Shown here: positions 7,902 through 16,717 of the stretch, piece by piece
Layout: the number at the start of each line of letters is the position of its first letter
How positions within the stretch are numbered: the stretch's first letter is position 1
From: Pseudoalteromonas sp. MSK9-3
GTDB lineage: Bacteria > Pseudomonadota > Gammaproteobacteria > Enterobacterales > Alteromonadaceae
DNA: 64,000 bases
Assembly: GCF_003590335.1 (NCBI RefSeq)
Contig: NZ_MIET01000011.1
Location: forward strand, 62,001 to 126,000
Direction: 5' to 3'
Position numbers and translations under genes: made by a program
Notes under the pieces: generated by a model
Database searches by the model: none
What the model saw: the letters and a program-made list of their open reading frames with translations, nothing else
Told to the model about the DNA's origin: nothing

Positions 7902-9038
7902 CTAGTCAAACGATGTTAGTTGCTGCTCTACTGACATTGCCTTAGTAGCCCAACTATGTTGAGCAGCTAAGTTAGATTGATTATCTCGCCAGCTCCCATT
8001 TAACACGTGATTTAACGCAATTGCTGAGTCTATTCGCTCAATGAACCCACTGTGATCGTGTGCTATCAGTATCGTCTCAGGGTATTTCTCTACTGCGGGG
8101 AAGCACGTTGACACGACTGGCGTCCCCACGGCCAAGTATTCTTTTAACTTTAAAGGGTCGCAGGCTCTGATCTGCTTATTGTCTATAAATGGTAACATTG
8201 ATACATCCCAGTGCTGTGAAAACTCAACAAGTCTATTATGTTCAACCGCTGCGATATGCGTCACATTGTCGAGATTAAGTAATTTATCGATATTTGTTGA
8301 AATATGCCCAATCAGAATGAGTTCGTAATTTGGACGTGTTGTCGCTAATTTATACAAAAGGGAAATATCTAACCACTCATTCAAGGACCCATAAAATCCT
8401 ATTTTATAACGCTTAACACTGCGGATCTCTGGTGCAATTTTGACGGGTTTTGTAAATAGGTCATAATCGACCCCGTGGGTTAGCATATAAGTTTTATGAC
8501 TGGGCATTTTTTTGTATAAATGGTCACTTATCACGTAAATAAGATCTGCTTTTGCAATAAGCTTTCTCTCAATGGGTTCAATCATGTCATGATCAACACC
8601 AGACAACGCAGTAAAGTCATCCCCACAGTAATAAACAACTTTGTCTATCGGTCGTACCTTAATCATCGTGATCGCAGTAGGAACACTTATCCAATATAGA
8701 ATTGGCTCGTTAGAATCAAATTTCTTTTGAGCAAATACAAACTCATTAAACGTTTGAATGTAAATATTGTCATGCCAAGGTAAAACAGCCAAATTATAGA
8801 CTAGCGGTTGTCTATTATCACATGAGTTGATATCAGATGTATTGCTCCTGTTTTTCTTAGTAAAGAGCTTTTTTGCTTTACTGAGTAAGCGGTTCACGTC
8901 TTTGAGTTTGATGCTAGGCTTTCTCATGCCAATAGAATTTATCCAATGTACTTCATGGCTTTTAGATAGCTGCTTAAATAAATGCTGCGTACTGCTCGGG
9001 TGTGCCCCCCAATCTTCACCAAATACAACAAATTTCAT
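7902..9038 (-). CDS. Glycosyltransferase, GT-B type (SypN-like position)
   Basis: 378 residues. It begins MKFVVFGEDWGAHPSSTQHL after an AAGGAG site. The middle and C-terminal parts show a GT1/GT4-like pattern: YYCGDDFTAL, a ADLIYVISDHL linker, IGFYGSLNEWLD, and LPFIDNKQIRACDPLKLKEYLAVGTPVVST, which holds the acidic donor-binding segment. It follows the acetyltransferase gene by 2 bases and closes the five-gene unit from 13692. It probably adds one sugar of the repeat unit; specificity is not readable. Confidence 0.85.
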   Translation of the reverse strand: MKFVVFGEDWGAHPSSTQHLFKQLSKSHEVHWINSIGMRKPSIKLKDVNRLLSKAKKLFTKKNRSNTSDINSCDNRQPLVYNLAVLPWHDNIYIQTFNEFVFAQKKFDSNEPILYWISVPTAITMIKVRPIDKVVYYCGDDFTALSGVDHDMIEPIERKLIAKADLIYVISDHLYKKMPSHKTYMLTHGVDYDLFTKPVKIAPEIRSVKRYKIGFYGSLNEWLDISLLYKLATTRPNYELILIGHISTNIDKLLNLDNVTHIAAVEHNRLVEFSQHWDVSMLPFIDNKQIRACDPLKLKEYLAVGTPVVSTCFPAVEKYPETILIAHDHSGFIERIDSAIALNHVLNGSWRDNQSNLAAQHSWATKAMSVEQQLTSFD

Positions 9039-9040
9039 AG

Positions 9041-9751
9041 TTATGCTCCTTGTGGTATTTGTTTAACTATTTTTGCAGGGTTTCCTGCAGCAATGGTATG
9101 GCTTGGCACATCTTTAGTTACCACACTTCCCGCTCCAATAATTGCTCCCTCCCCTATTGTTACGCCTGCAAGTACCGTAACACCAGTACCAAGCCATGCG
9201 CCTTTTTGAATAATAATAGCCCCTATTTGTGACTCGTCATCAGGTAGCCCTTTCGCACGCGCTTCACTATCAATGGGATGCCCAGGAAACCCAGCTAAAA
9301 ATACCCTTCCTGCCAGCCTCACATCATCATGTAGCTCAATATCAGTACCAACAGAAAATGCATTCTGCCACCCAACATCCACGTTATTACCAATTAACAA
9401 CTTAGCTCTACGTGAGTCGCTATACCGCCCACAGAATGTACTGATCCCTGACATACGAACATTATCACCCAGTTCAATATCAAGGGGCCCTAATATTTGT
9501 GGCAAACCACTATATAAACAAAGCTGCTTTTTACTTCCTTTGACCTGACTTTTAAGAAGCGGTGTGTAATAAAACACCCTTAGTACTTCACTGAACACAA
9601 ACAAAACCAGATGATGTAACTTGAATAAGCAGTGATGTAACACAGGTATGACAATCATTTGTGGATTGCGAATTCGTTTGGCAAATTTGAATAGCTGTTT
9701 AGCAACAGCATTATCGCTATTCTTAAGCCATGCTTTTAGTGTAACTACCAT
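9041..9751 (-). CDS. Hexapeptide-repeat O-acetyltransferase (SypM-like)
   Basis: 236 residues. The C-terminal half is a left-handed beta helix of the LbH/MaeA type ([56 protein letters not shown]), the signature of sugar O-acetyltransferases that use acetyl-CoA. The N-terminal 90 residues are less typical, with a hydrophobic stretch that may touch the membrane. It overlaps the end of the polymerase gene by 29 bases. In syp loci the acetyltransferase likewise sits between sypL and sypN. It probably acetylates the repeat unit. Confidence 0.88.
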   Translation of the reverse strand: MVVTLKAWLKNSDNAVAKQLFKFAKRIRNPQMIVIPVLHHCLFKLHHLVLFVFSEVLRVFYYTPLLKSQVKGSKKQLCLYSGLPQILGPLDIELGDNVRMSGISTFCGRYSDSRRAKLLIGNNVDVGWQNAFSVGTDIELHDDVRLAGRVFLAGFPGHPIDSEARAKGLPDDESQIGAIIIQKGAWLGTGVTVLAGVTIGEGAIIGAGSVVTKDVPSHTIAAGNPAKIVKQIPQGA

Positions 9752-11108
9752 AATTTTTATCCTTATTATGATCTGCTGCCAACTTTTCCAGAGCGATTGT
9801 TAATGACAATATAATATACAATGGCCAAGTAAACGCCTGGGTTAAAAATGTGCCCGATACCATAAAACCAATAAGCCCAGCTTTTAAAGCATAGGCATTA
9901 ATAGCCACTTTTGGATCGAAGTTGACTTCATTTGTACGAATTGTTCTGTTTAAACTGCGATATATCCCTACAATCACGGTAAGAAAAACCATTAAGCCAA
10001 CAAACCCTGTCTCACCCAGAACTTGAAACCACGTACTATGTACTGCATGGTTCTTGCCATCCCAGTGCGGGCTATAAAAGAAATAATTTGAATAAAAGTT
10101 GTTTACCCCAACCCCTGTCAATGGGTTGCTGAGCGCCATATTAATAGCAGCTTGCCAGGCATATATTCGGCCCATTGCAGAAGCATCGACCCCACCTTCT
10201 GCCGCCCCCCCGCTCTGTCTGTCTGTGATCCCTGCAAATATGACCATGGCCAGCATACCAACGGCACCAATGGCGCCAACAATGAGTGGATTTTTGACTT
10301 TTTGATACACGAAAAAGCTTAAAACAGCTGCGATCCCTAATAAGCCGCCACGGCTTTGTGTCGCAATTACACCACTGATCACTAAAAGTAAACCAATGCC
10401 AGCCAAGCCCCTACGTAATTTGTGACCACTACTATCAAACAATTCTGCGGCTAAGAATGACACAGGAAACATTAAAACAAGCGATAGATCATTAGGGTCC
10501 CCGAGCTGAGAGCGTATGTCACGAGAAATAGTGACACGTGTGCCCTCCACTAGACCAATCCCGTTTGCCTTATTTTGTAATGCAACCAAAGCAATCGACA
10601 CACCCGAGCACATAATGCCAATTCTGACTAAATTGAAATGAGACAACGTCGTCATCCACCAACTTATTGCAAACACCATAATAAATACTTTAGTGAGAAT
10701 ACCCGACCAATAATCAATAGCTAAGCCACGATTAGACGCAGCAAAAACGCATACCGTTAACCAAATAAACAATGCAAAAAACAAGATATGACACGAATTC
10801 CAGTGAGGTTTTAATTGTTTAGTAATAAACAGATGCCAGAAAATGCCTAATAACGACGCCAGTGCTAATAACTTAGGGATTTTGAATGGCATCAATACCG
10901 GGAAGGCCTCATGGAGTCTAAAGTAGCTAAAAAGAATAAACAAAATTACAAACGCGGTGCTAACGCGCACCGCGGTAAATGCAGCAAATGGCATGATAAT
11001 AATTGCGAAAGCGGCAATTGGCCCTATAATCTTATAAAGGGCTAACACCAATAAAGTTGCGAGTGCTCCACTGAGTAATAACTGATTCTTTTTAACCCAC
11101 TCAGACAT
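9723..11108 (-). CDS. O-antigen ligase/polymerase family protein (Wzy, SypL-like)
   Basis: 461 residues with about ten or eleven membrane helices. A Wzy_C/O-antigen ligase region is seen around residues 190-370: [13 protein letters not shown], a large periplasmic loop, then [43 protein letters not shown], with the conserved G-V-G...H-S...E-T-G-F pattern. The family either polymerises lipid-linked repeats or ligates chains. Next to a Wzx flippase and in the Wzz pathway, polymerase is more likely. It overlaps the flippase gene by 8 bases and the acetyltransferase gene by 29. Confidence 0.88.
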   Translation of the reverse strand: MSEWVKKNQLLLSGALATLLVLALYKIIGPIAAFAIIIMPFAAFTAVRVSTAFVILFILFSYFRLHEAFPVLMPFKIPKLLALASLLGIFWHLFITKQLKPHWNSCHILFFALFIWLTVCVFAASNRGLAIDYWSGILTKVFIMVFAISWWMTTLSHFNLVRIGIMCSGVSIALVALQNKANGIGLVEGTRVTISRDIRSQLGDPNDLSLVLMFPVSFLAAELFDSSGHKLRRGLAGIGLLLVISGVIATQSRGGLLGIAAVLSFFVYQKVKNPLIVGAIGAVGMLAMVIFAGITDRQSGGAAEGGVDASAMGRIYAWQAAINMALSNPLTGVGVNNFYSNYFFYSPHWDGKNHAVHSTWFQVLGETGFVGLMVFLTVIVGIYRSLNRTIRTNEVNFDPKVAINAYALKAGLIGFMVSGTFLTQAFTWPLYIILSLTIALEKLAADHNKDKNYGSYTKSMA

Positions 11109-12510
11109 AGGCGCTCCTTTTTGGGAGCGACTTGAGCCCTTGCATGACTTCTCGACGATATACTCGGCTTAGATTACACAGTAATAGCACCACCACTGAG
11201 CTTTGTATAAAATACATATAGCTCGGTTGAACATAAGCAATAATAGAGATTGTGATCAAACTCGCCCATGGAATAAACAATACACGATATTCATAGGTAA
11301 TATGTTCTAGCCGCTGACTGACAAATACGAATACTAAGGAGCGAAGAAACTGAACGGCCATTAAGGACACAATAACACCGTCAATCTGATATACAGGGAT
11401 GCTATAATAAAATGCGCTAATAATTAATACTGCGCTGCCCGCATTAATGTAGCTCACCCAAACACCACTGCCATATTTATAACAAGCAATATTAAAAACG
11501 TCACTATGGTGACGAAAGACAACCACCATTATCAGTGCGATAAGCCATATATCATTACCATGATACGTGCTGGGCAAAGCAATATTAAAGAGTACTGGTG
11601 CCACAACCATCATCACAGCACACAGTAATAAACCTATATTTAAGCTCAGCAGTGCTTTATAACCATATTGTGCAGGGGTATTCGCAAGCACATCGAAGCG
11701 CTTAGCAAACCACCACATTCTTACGGGCTCAAACGTGAAGGATGTCATTAACGCAAATTGCGCTGCAACAAAGTAAACTGCTAATGCACTTTCACCTTCC
11801 TGTGCCACAATAAACCAGTTTTCAGCACCATTTGATGCGTACAAACACAAAGAAGACACTAAAATAGATAATAAAAAAAGACCATGGCGGCTATTGAGCT
11901 GCCTTTTCGATGTTCTTACGTTTGCTAAAGTCGGTATTAATAAAAATAAAGACACAAAAAGGATCAAAACCGCTGTTGCTGCACCTGAGAACATAACCCC
12001 AACTACGCCAAATCCAGTAAACAGCAACGCAATACTTAACGTTGTTTGTAGCACCCCATGCGTGACCGCCAAATAACAGTAGTGTTTAGCGTTATCAGTC
12101 AAACGATAGTAACTGTAAGGTATTGCAAGTACAGATGATGCAAATAGATTAATACTTAATAAGCGCAGGTTTAGACCAGATACGTTACCTGGCAACACAC
12201 TAATGAGGTGCTCTGTAAATAAAAAAGCAATAACCACAAATGTAAAGCAAACGCCAAGGCTAACAACAAGACAGTCTCTGAAAAATACGACTCGCTCACT
12301 CTCGTTCTCAAAGTGTTGACGAAATAATAACTCAGGTAAACCGAGACTAAGCAGTAAAGAACACACCGCAGAGATAGAGACTAAAAAATTAAGGCTCCCA
12401 TACTCATCTTGCGATAATATGCGCGTCGCAATCGGCAGCATTAAAAAGCCAAGTCCCTTTAAAACCAAAATTGCGACACCATAGTATGCTACTTGCTTAA
12501 ACCCACCCAT
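11101..12510 (-). CDS. Oligosaccharide flippase (Wzx, SypK-like)
   Basis: 469 residues from the ATG at 12510 (MGGFKQVAYYGVAILVLKG), which has AGGGA upstream; a TTG at 12537 would add nine residues. There are 12 or so membrane helices and an N-terminal MATE/PST-type start (GLGFLMLPIATRILSQDEYGSLNFL). It should move the undecaprenyl-linked repeat unit across the inner membrane. The polymerase gene follows with overlap, and the GT4 gene lies 30 bases upstream. Confidence 0.9.
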   Translation of the reverse strand: MGGFKQVAYYGVAILVLKGLGFLMLPIATRILSQDEYGSLNFLVSISAVCSLLLSLGLPELLFRQHFENESERVVFFRDCLVVSLGVCFTFVVIAFLFTEHLISVLPGNVSGLNLRLLSINLFASSVLAIPYSYYRLTDNAKHYCYLAVTHGVLQTTLSIALLFTGFGVVGVMFSGAATAVLILFVSLFLLIPTLANVRTSKRQLNSRHGLFLLSILVSSLCLYASNGAENWFIVAQEGESALAVYFVAAQFALMTSFTFEPVRMWWFAKRFDVLANTPAQYGYKALLSLNIGLLLCAVMMVVAPVLFNIALPSTYHGNDIWLIALIMVVVFRHHSDVFNIACYKYGSGVWVSYINAGSAVLIISAFYYSIPVYQIDGVIVSLMAVQFLRSLVFVFVSQRLEHITYEYRVLFIPWASLITISIIAYVQPSYMYFIQSSVVVLLLCNLSRVYRREVMQGLKSLPKRSAYV

Positions 12511-12540
12511 AACTGAGTCCCTGTATATTAACCGCAAAGT

Positions 12541-13692
12541 TTATAATGCTTGTACCCAGCCCGATAACTTCTCAGCCTGCGCTTTTGCATTAAAATGTTT
12601 AGTCACAAAACGCTTTCCATTTTGGCCCATAGTGAACCGTTGATAAGGTGAAAAGTCGCAAAATTGTGACAGCATTCTTGTTAAATCCATAATATCTGAG
12701 GGCTTACACTTCATCCCCACTTTTTGGTTTACAATTTCTTTTGCCCCCATAAGTTCAGTGGTCAACACCGCGATCCCTGATCCCATTGCTTCTTTGAGCA
12801 CTAACGGCCCTGTGTCTCTATCACCATTTTTAGCGATGCAGAACGGCGCAACTAGCGCAGAATAGTTTTTCGTGTTATCAGCAATCCAAGTTGGAGGTTT
12901 ACGGCCTAAAAAGTTCACGTTATTGGTAATCCCCAGTGCCTCCACCATAAATTTTAGGTCATTCATAAGGGGTCCATCACCTACAATATCTAGCGTAATG
13001 TGATGTGTGAGTAACGTATTTTTTAGCGCAGGCATTAAAAAGTGTAGTCCTTTTTTTTCAACTAAACGGCCAATAAATAGTAATTTAACATCGTTATAAG
13101 CGCCTGTTGGCGCTTGATTAAATCGTTCTAGATTGATCCCACAATGCAAAAGCTTTACTTTGCTGTGAGTATAACGACTAAATTGATTCGCCATATCTTG
13201 GCAAACGGCGACAGAAAAATCACACAACGAAAGCTTTTGCGGAATATCTGATTGATTAACGTACACATCGTGTCCATGACCAATTGAAGACACCGTAATA
13301 TGAGCGAGCTTGGCCCCAACAATACCGTACGCCAAAGAGCCATGCATAAAATGACAATGTAAATGGTCAATACGTCTATGTTTAATAATATTGGCGATAC
13401 TATACCCGTACGCAACTAGGGAGGATGTTGCGATAGACTTCATTTTTGTCGCCGACGATATCCCTCTGACCAATCTGGGAATATTAAATACACCCAGGAG
13501 TAGCTCTGCACGAGACGGCTTTTCGACTTCAATCACTGTCACTTCAGGGCTAAGCGCGTCACATTCCCCAATGTTCTCGAAAGTAACTACCGTTACTTGA
13601 TGGCCGCTCGCTACCAGCGCATTAATTTCTGTTACTACAAATGTCTCAGAGGCAACAGGGAAGCTCGGAACTAAAATACCAATATGTTTCAT
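12541..13692 (-). CDS. GT4 glycosyltransferase (SypJ/SypH-like position)
   Basis: 383 residues from the ATG at 13692 (MKHIGILVPSFPVASETFV), which has GGAG 8 bases upstream; a longer frame to 13737 lacks this support. It is a GT-B fold enzyme: HCHFMHGS and GHGHDVYVN in the N-terminal half, LLFIGRLVEKKGLHFLMPAL and LVLKEAMGSGIAVLTTELMGAKEIV in the C-terminal half, with the donor-binding glutamates. It is the first gene of the five-gene minus-strand unit and shares its upstream region with the divergent GT2 gene. Confidence 0.88.
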   Translation of the reverse strand: MKHIGILVPSFPVASETFVVTEINALVASGHQVTVVTFENIGECDALSPEVTVIEVEKPSRAELLLGVFNIPRLVRGISSATKMKSIATSSLVAYGYSIANIIKHRRIDHLHCHFMHGSLAYGIVGAKLAHITVSSIGHGHDVYVNQSDIPQKLSLCDFSVAVCQDMANQFSRYTHSKVKLLHCGINLERFNQAPTGAYNDVKLLFIGRLVEKKGLHFLMPALKNTLLTHHITLDIVGDGPLMNDLKFMVEALGITNNVNFLGRKPPTWIADNTKNYSALVAPFCIAKNGDRDTGPLVLKEAMGSGIAVLTTELMGAKEIVNQKVGMKCKPSDIMDLTRMLSQFCDFSPYQRFTMGQNGKRFVTKHFNAKAQAEKLSGWVQAL

Positions 13693-13777
13693 ATTACGCA
13701 CTCCTACGTGATGATAGTAGTCATACGCAAGTGCCATGCCGACTGTATTTCAATAAATATGCGCTCAAATTCAACCG

Positions 13778-13810
13778 TTTTGCAATCAAATTTGCAAAAT
13801 GCAATGCAAT
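13778..13810. promoter_or_regulatory. TTTGCAAAATGCAA element in the divergent exopolysaccharide promoter region
   Basis: TTTTGCAA (13778-13785) is followed by TTTGCAAAATGCAATGCAAT (13791-13810). The core is the same as the arms of the inverted repeat at 3309-3351. It lies about 45 bases upstream of a good sigma-54-like promoter for the GT2 gene, and could also serve the minus-strand unit starting at 13692. Confidence 0.45.
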
Positions 13811-13854
13811 CAAAGAATTCTCATAAAATTCTCACGTTTATGCTGCAAAAAAAG

Positions 13855-13871
13855 TTGGCGCCTTAATTGCG
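13855..13871 (+). promoter_or_regulatory. Candidate sigma-54 promoter for the GT2-receiver unit
   Basis: TTGGCGCCTTAATTGCG has the -24 GG at 13857-13858 and TTGC at 13867-13870 with exact sigma-54 spacing. It matches TGGCACG-N4-TTGC at all but two fixed positions. It is the best of the three candidates in the cluster. The ATG of the GT2 gene is 34 bases downstream of the -12 element. Confidence 0.6.
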
Positions 13872-13904
13872 TAGTACATACTACGAAACAATGGAGTGCA
13901 TACT

Positions 13905-14825
13905 ATGAAACCCGACATCTCAGTGATCATCCCCAATTACAATTGCAAAGCCTATATTGGAAAAGCCCTCGCCAGTGTCATTAAACAAACAAACGTCGAT
14001 GTAGAAATTATTGTTATTGATGACGGCTCAACAGACGGTAGTGTTGAATGGTTAGAAAAGGCACAACAAACCTATCAACAACTGGTGTTGATAAAACAAG
14101 CCCAATGTGGCGTGGTTGCAGCTCGCAACAAAGCGATAACTCACGCAAAAGCTGACTATGTTGCTTTTTTAGATGCTGATGATTATTGGAGTGAAGACAA
14201 GCTGTCTAACCAACTCGCGTTTATGAAGTCCAACCCTACTTGCACGCTTAGTTTCACAAACTATATGCATGTAGACGAACAGTATGAGCAAATTATAGAT
14301 TGTTTTTCATACTGGCCGGAATTTTACAAAAAACCATTAGAGGGGTCGACGCACTATCAACTACTAAATAAAGGCCAAGACCTTCTGCTTTACGCGAATG
14401 TTATTGGGACATCGACGGTGATGGTCGATAAAAGTGCCATCATCAACATTGACTGTTTTGACGGGAAATTAAAAAGTGCAAGTGATTGGGATTGCTGGCT
14501 AAAATTAGCATCTGCGGGCGAAGTTGCGTACACTTATCAATGTGCAATGAATTATTTAATGCGGTCCGACTCTATAACATCTAATAGAATAAAACGAATA
14601 GATGCCATGAAGTTGATTTTAAACCGCTTTATAAACAATAATAAAGTAAGTTGGCTAACCCAGTTAAAAGCGGGTGCACGCTTAAACGAATGCTATGGTG
14701 AGTACCATAGAGAAATGGGACAAAAAATACCAGCTTTGGTAAGTGCAACCAAAGCTTTTATGCTTTACCCTCATAAACGTAACTTACGGCATTTGTTGCA
14801 TGACCTAAAGAACTTAACCGCATAA
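13905..14825 (+). CDS. GT2 family glycosyltransferase
   Basis: 306 residues from the ATG at 13905, which has GGAG 8 bases upstream; a GTG at 13896 is part of that site and less likely. The N-terminal 110 residues are a GT-A domain: DISVIIPNYNCKAYIGKAL, IIVIDDGSTDGS, then AFLDADDYWSEDKL with the DxD metal site. SDWDCWLKLA gives the later acidic motif. No membrane helix is seen. It is divergent from the main glycosyltransferase unit and followed by a receiver-domain gene 13 bases on. It probably adds a sugar to the same polysaccharide, but could act elsewhere. Confidence 0.88.
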   Translation: MKPDISVIIPNYNCKAYIGKALASVIKQTNVDVEIIVIDDGSTDGSVEWLEKAQQTYQQLVLIKQAQCGVVAARNKAITHAKADYVAFLDADDYWSEDKLSNQLAFMKSNPTCTLSFTNYMHVDEQYEQIIDCFSYWPEFYKKPLEGSTHYQLLNKGQDLLLYANVIGTSTVMVDKSAIINIDCFDGKLKSASDWDCWLKLASAGEVAYTYQCAMNYLMRSDSITSNRIKRIDAMKLILNRFINNNKVSWLTQLKAGARLNECYGEYHREMGQKIPALVSATKAFMLYPHKRNLRHLLHDLKNLTA

Positions 14826-14838
14826 ATAGGAATTGGCT

Positions 14839-15246
14839 ATGCATTCAATTTTGATAATAGACGACGAGGAAGCTGTACTAAGAGCACTTGGACGTTTGTT
14901 TAATAGAGAATATCAGGTAGAGCAACATAACGATCCGCTAACAGCGGTATCAAGTATGGAGCACAAAAGTTTTGACCTTGTTATCTCAGATATACGTATG
15001 CCAAATATGGATGGGTTTGCCGTTTTGAAACACTTTCAATCTCTGCACCCTGATGCGGGCCGTATTTTAGTCAGTGGATATGCAGACATAGAAGATTGTC
15101 AAAAAGCGGTTAGAGATGGCCTTGCCCACATGATAGTGTCTAAACCTTGGGATAATTTTGAGCTAAAATCAGTCGTTAAACTTGTTTTAGAAAACAGTGA
15201 GCTCAAGAAACAAAATCGTGAACTCCTAGCCAAGTCAAAAGCTTAA
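14839..15246 (+). CDS. Stand-alone response-regulator receiver protein
   Basis: 135 residues, a REC domain only. The acidic pair is IDDEEAV, the phosphoacceptor lies in LVISDIRMPNMDGF (about residue 51), the Thr/Ser position is LVSGYAD, and the conserved Lys is in VSKPW. The last 25 residues form a charged helix with no output domain. The sequence resembles receivers of the RpfG/HD-GYP group. The ATG at 14839 has AGGAA upstream. It is co-directional with the GT2 gene and its end overlaps the convergent EEP gene by 12 bases. A role in exopolysaccharide control is inferred only from position. Confidence 0.85.
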   Translation: MHSILIIDDEEAVLRALGRLFNREYQVEQHNDPLTAVSSMEHKSFDLVISDIRMPNMDGFAVLKHFQSLHPDAGRILVSGYADIEDCQKAVRDGLAHMIVSKPWDNFELKSVVKLVLENSELKKQNRELLAKSKA

Positions 15247-16143
15247 AGAGTGTTCTAACAACAAATGGTCACTGCCAACAAAAGGCGTGACCTGTAAGGT
15301 GTGAATGTTAATATCTGGGCTTGTAACACAATGATCTATGGGTAAACCCATTAGCGCACTAGGCCCTTTTTTTGTCGCAGTCCAACTATGGTAATGACCG
15401 AGCGCGGTATAGCACCACTTACCTTGATTGATAGCAATGTAATTTGACCAAGGCACAGTATTTAAATCCCCTACGACTAACCAAGGCTCTTCCAAATCAT
15501 TTAACAACAAAGAAACCTGAGCTAGAACTTTATTTCGCCGATGCCATAACGCCTGTGTTCTTGGTGATGGCGGGTGAACGGCGACAACATTCAATATTTT
15601 CTCGTTCACTAAGAGCTTTAAATGAGCATAACCAGATTTAGGGCTGTCAATATGAACTACCTGTCGATAAATAATTGGATACTTGGATACCACACCAATT
15701 CCCATTGGAAAGCCTTCAATCTCCTTATAACCAAATCGCGTATATTCAGGCTTAACACTTGCAAACAGCTCTCTGTGTTGGTCTGAAAATTCAAATAACA
15801 CTAATAGATCCCAAGCTTCTTGATTAAGACGTGTTAAGTGTTGTGCTATTTGCTGATTTGAATACCGTAAATTAACTTGCTTGGTATGTAATGTATGTAC
15901 TTTCTTATCAACATCAAACAAAGGTTGCGGTATAAAATGAATAGAGACCGCAATCATGCTTATTGCGAGCGTTATTAACCCAAAGACTCTGCTTTTTATC
16001 AATAGCAACACAGCAAAGGCAAGCGTCACAAGTAAAAGCTGACCTCTTAGACTGTGTATGATGTCAGTAATATAACCGTAATCAAACACACTATATGCTA
16101 AAGTGAATACAATTAAGTAACTAACCCCGAGAATGTAAATCAT
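15235..16143 (-). CDS. Membrane-anchored endonuclease/exonuclease/phosphatase (EEP) family protein
   Basis: 302 residues with two or three N-terminal membrane helices (to about residue 70), then an EEP catalytic domain: FEFSDQHREL, VVAVHPPSPRT, WLVVGDLNTVPWSNY (the D-x-N metal motif) and a final GSDHLLLEHSL with the catalytic DH pair. Such membrane-linked EEP proteins are common in marine gammaproteobacteria and their substrate is usually unknown. GGAGGG lies before the ATG. The 3' end overlaps the receiver gene on the other strand. Confidence 0.85.
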   Translation of the reverse strand: MIYILGVSYLIVFTLAYSVFDYGYITDIIHSLRGQLLLVTLAFAVLLLIKSRVFGLITLAISMIAVSIHFIPQPLFDVDKKVHTLHTKQVNLRYSNQQIAQHLTRLNQEAWDLLVLFEFSDQHRELFASVKPEYTRFGYKEIEGFPMGIGVVSKYPIIYRQVVHIDSPKSGYAHLKLLVNEKILNVVAVHPPSPRTQALWHRRNKVLAQVSLLLNDLEEPWLVVGDLNTVPWSNYIAINQGKWCYTALGHYHSWTATKKGPSALMGLPIDHCVTSPDINIHTLQVTPFVGSDHLLLEHSLSF

Positions 16144-16242
16144 AAAGTCCCTCCTCTTTAATGAATAGCTTTAAAATTAAAGTTGCGCAATATGGTTAAG
16201 CACTAACATTAAGAAACATCAATGTATGATGTGTTCTTTTGA

Positions 16243-16287
16243 AGTTATAGTTAAACAAATCTCTTTGTTTAACTATAACTTTTATTT
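16243..16287. terminator. Perfect 17-bp hairpin between the EEP and thioesterase genes
   Basis: AGTTATAGTTAAACAAA at 16243-16259 pairs perfectly with 16264-16280 around a TCTC loop, followed by TTTTATTT on the plus strand. It begins 6 bases past the thioesterase stop, so it most likely ends or protects that transcript. The stem is AT-rich and the minus-side T-run is poor. Confidence 0.55.
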
Positions 16288-16717
16288 ATCTAAAGCCATA
16301 AAGCATTTTTTCACATACAACAGGCGTCGGTCGGTGATTGTCATCAACTGCAACAAAGGTAAAGCTACCTGAAATTGCTAAGTGTTTATTATCTTTGTGC
16401 ATCCTTTCTAAATAGATTTTCACTTCTACTTTTAAGCTCGTGTTACCTACATGAACCACCTTTGAGACTAGCTCAGCAAATGTGCCGGCAGGTATAGCCT
16501 CTTTAAAATCTACACGGTCTGACGAAATTGTAACAAGTGGCTTTCTGCAGAAGCGAGTCGCAGCAATAAAAGCCGCCTCGTCCATCCATGCTAGTGCATC
16601 ACCGCCAAACAAGGTGTTATGGTGATTCGTCCTACCCGGAAATACTGTCTTCGTAATCGAGGTGATAGACTCTTCGATTCGTTTTGTAATTACTTCATCT
16701 TTATTTATATCGGTCAT
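16286..16717 (-). CDS. Acyl-CoA thioesterase, hotdog fold (YciA/BFIT type)
   Basis: 143 residues. It shows the acyl-CoA hydrolase pattern FPGRTNHHNTLFGGDALAWMDEAAFIAA with the catalytic Asp in the GG-A-WMD helix, then VDFKEAIPAGTFAELVSKV. It would hydrolyse acyl-CoA to free acid and CoA in the cytoplasm. Its ATG overlaps the stop of the M23 peptidase gene by 4 bases, so the two are cotranslated though functionally unrelated. Confidence 0.9.
   Translation of the reverse strand: MTDINKDEVITKRIEESITSITKTVFPGRTNHHNTLFGGDALAWMDEAAFIAATRFCRKPLVTISSDRVDFKEAIPAGTFAELVSKVVHVGNTSLKVEVKIYLERMHKDNKHLAISGSFTFVAVDDNHRPTPVVCEKMLYGFR

Noticed and set aside
13641-13984. Small plus-strand frames at 13641-13826, 13684-13866 and 13799-13984
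   Set aside because: They overlap the divergent promoter region and the start of the GT2 gene in other frames, and show no family features.
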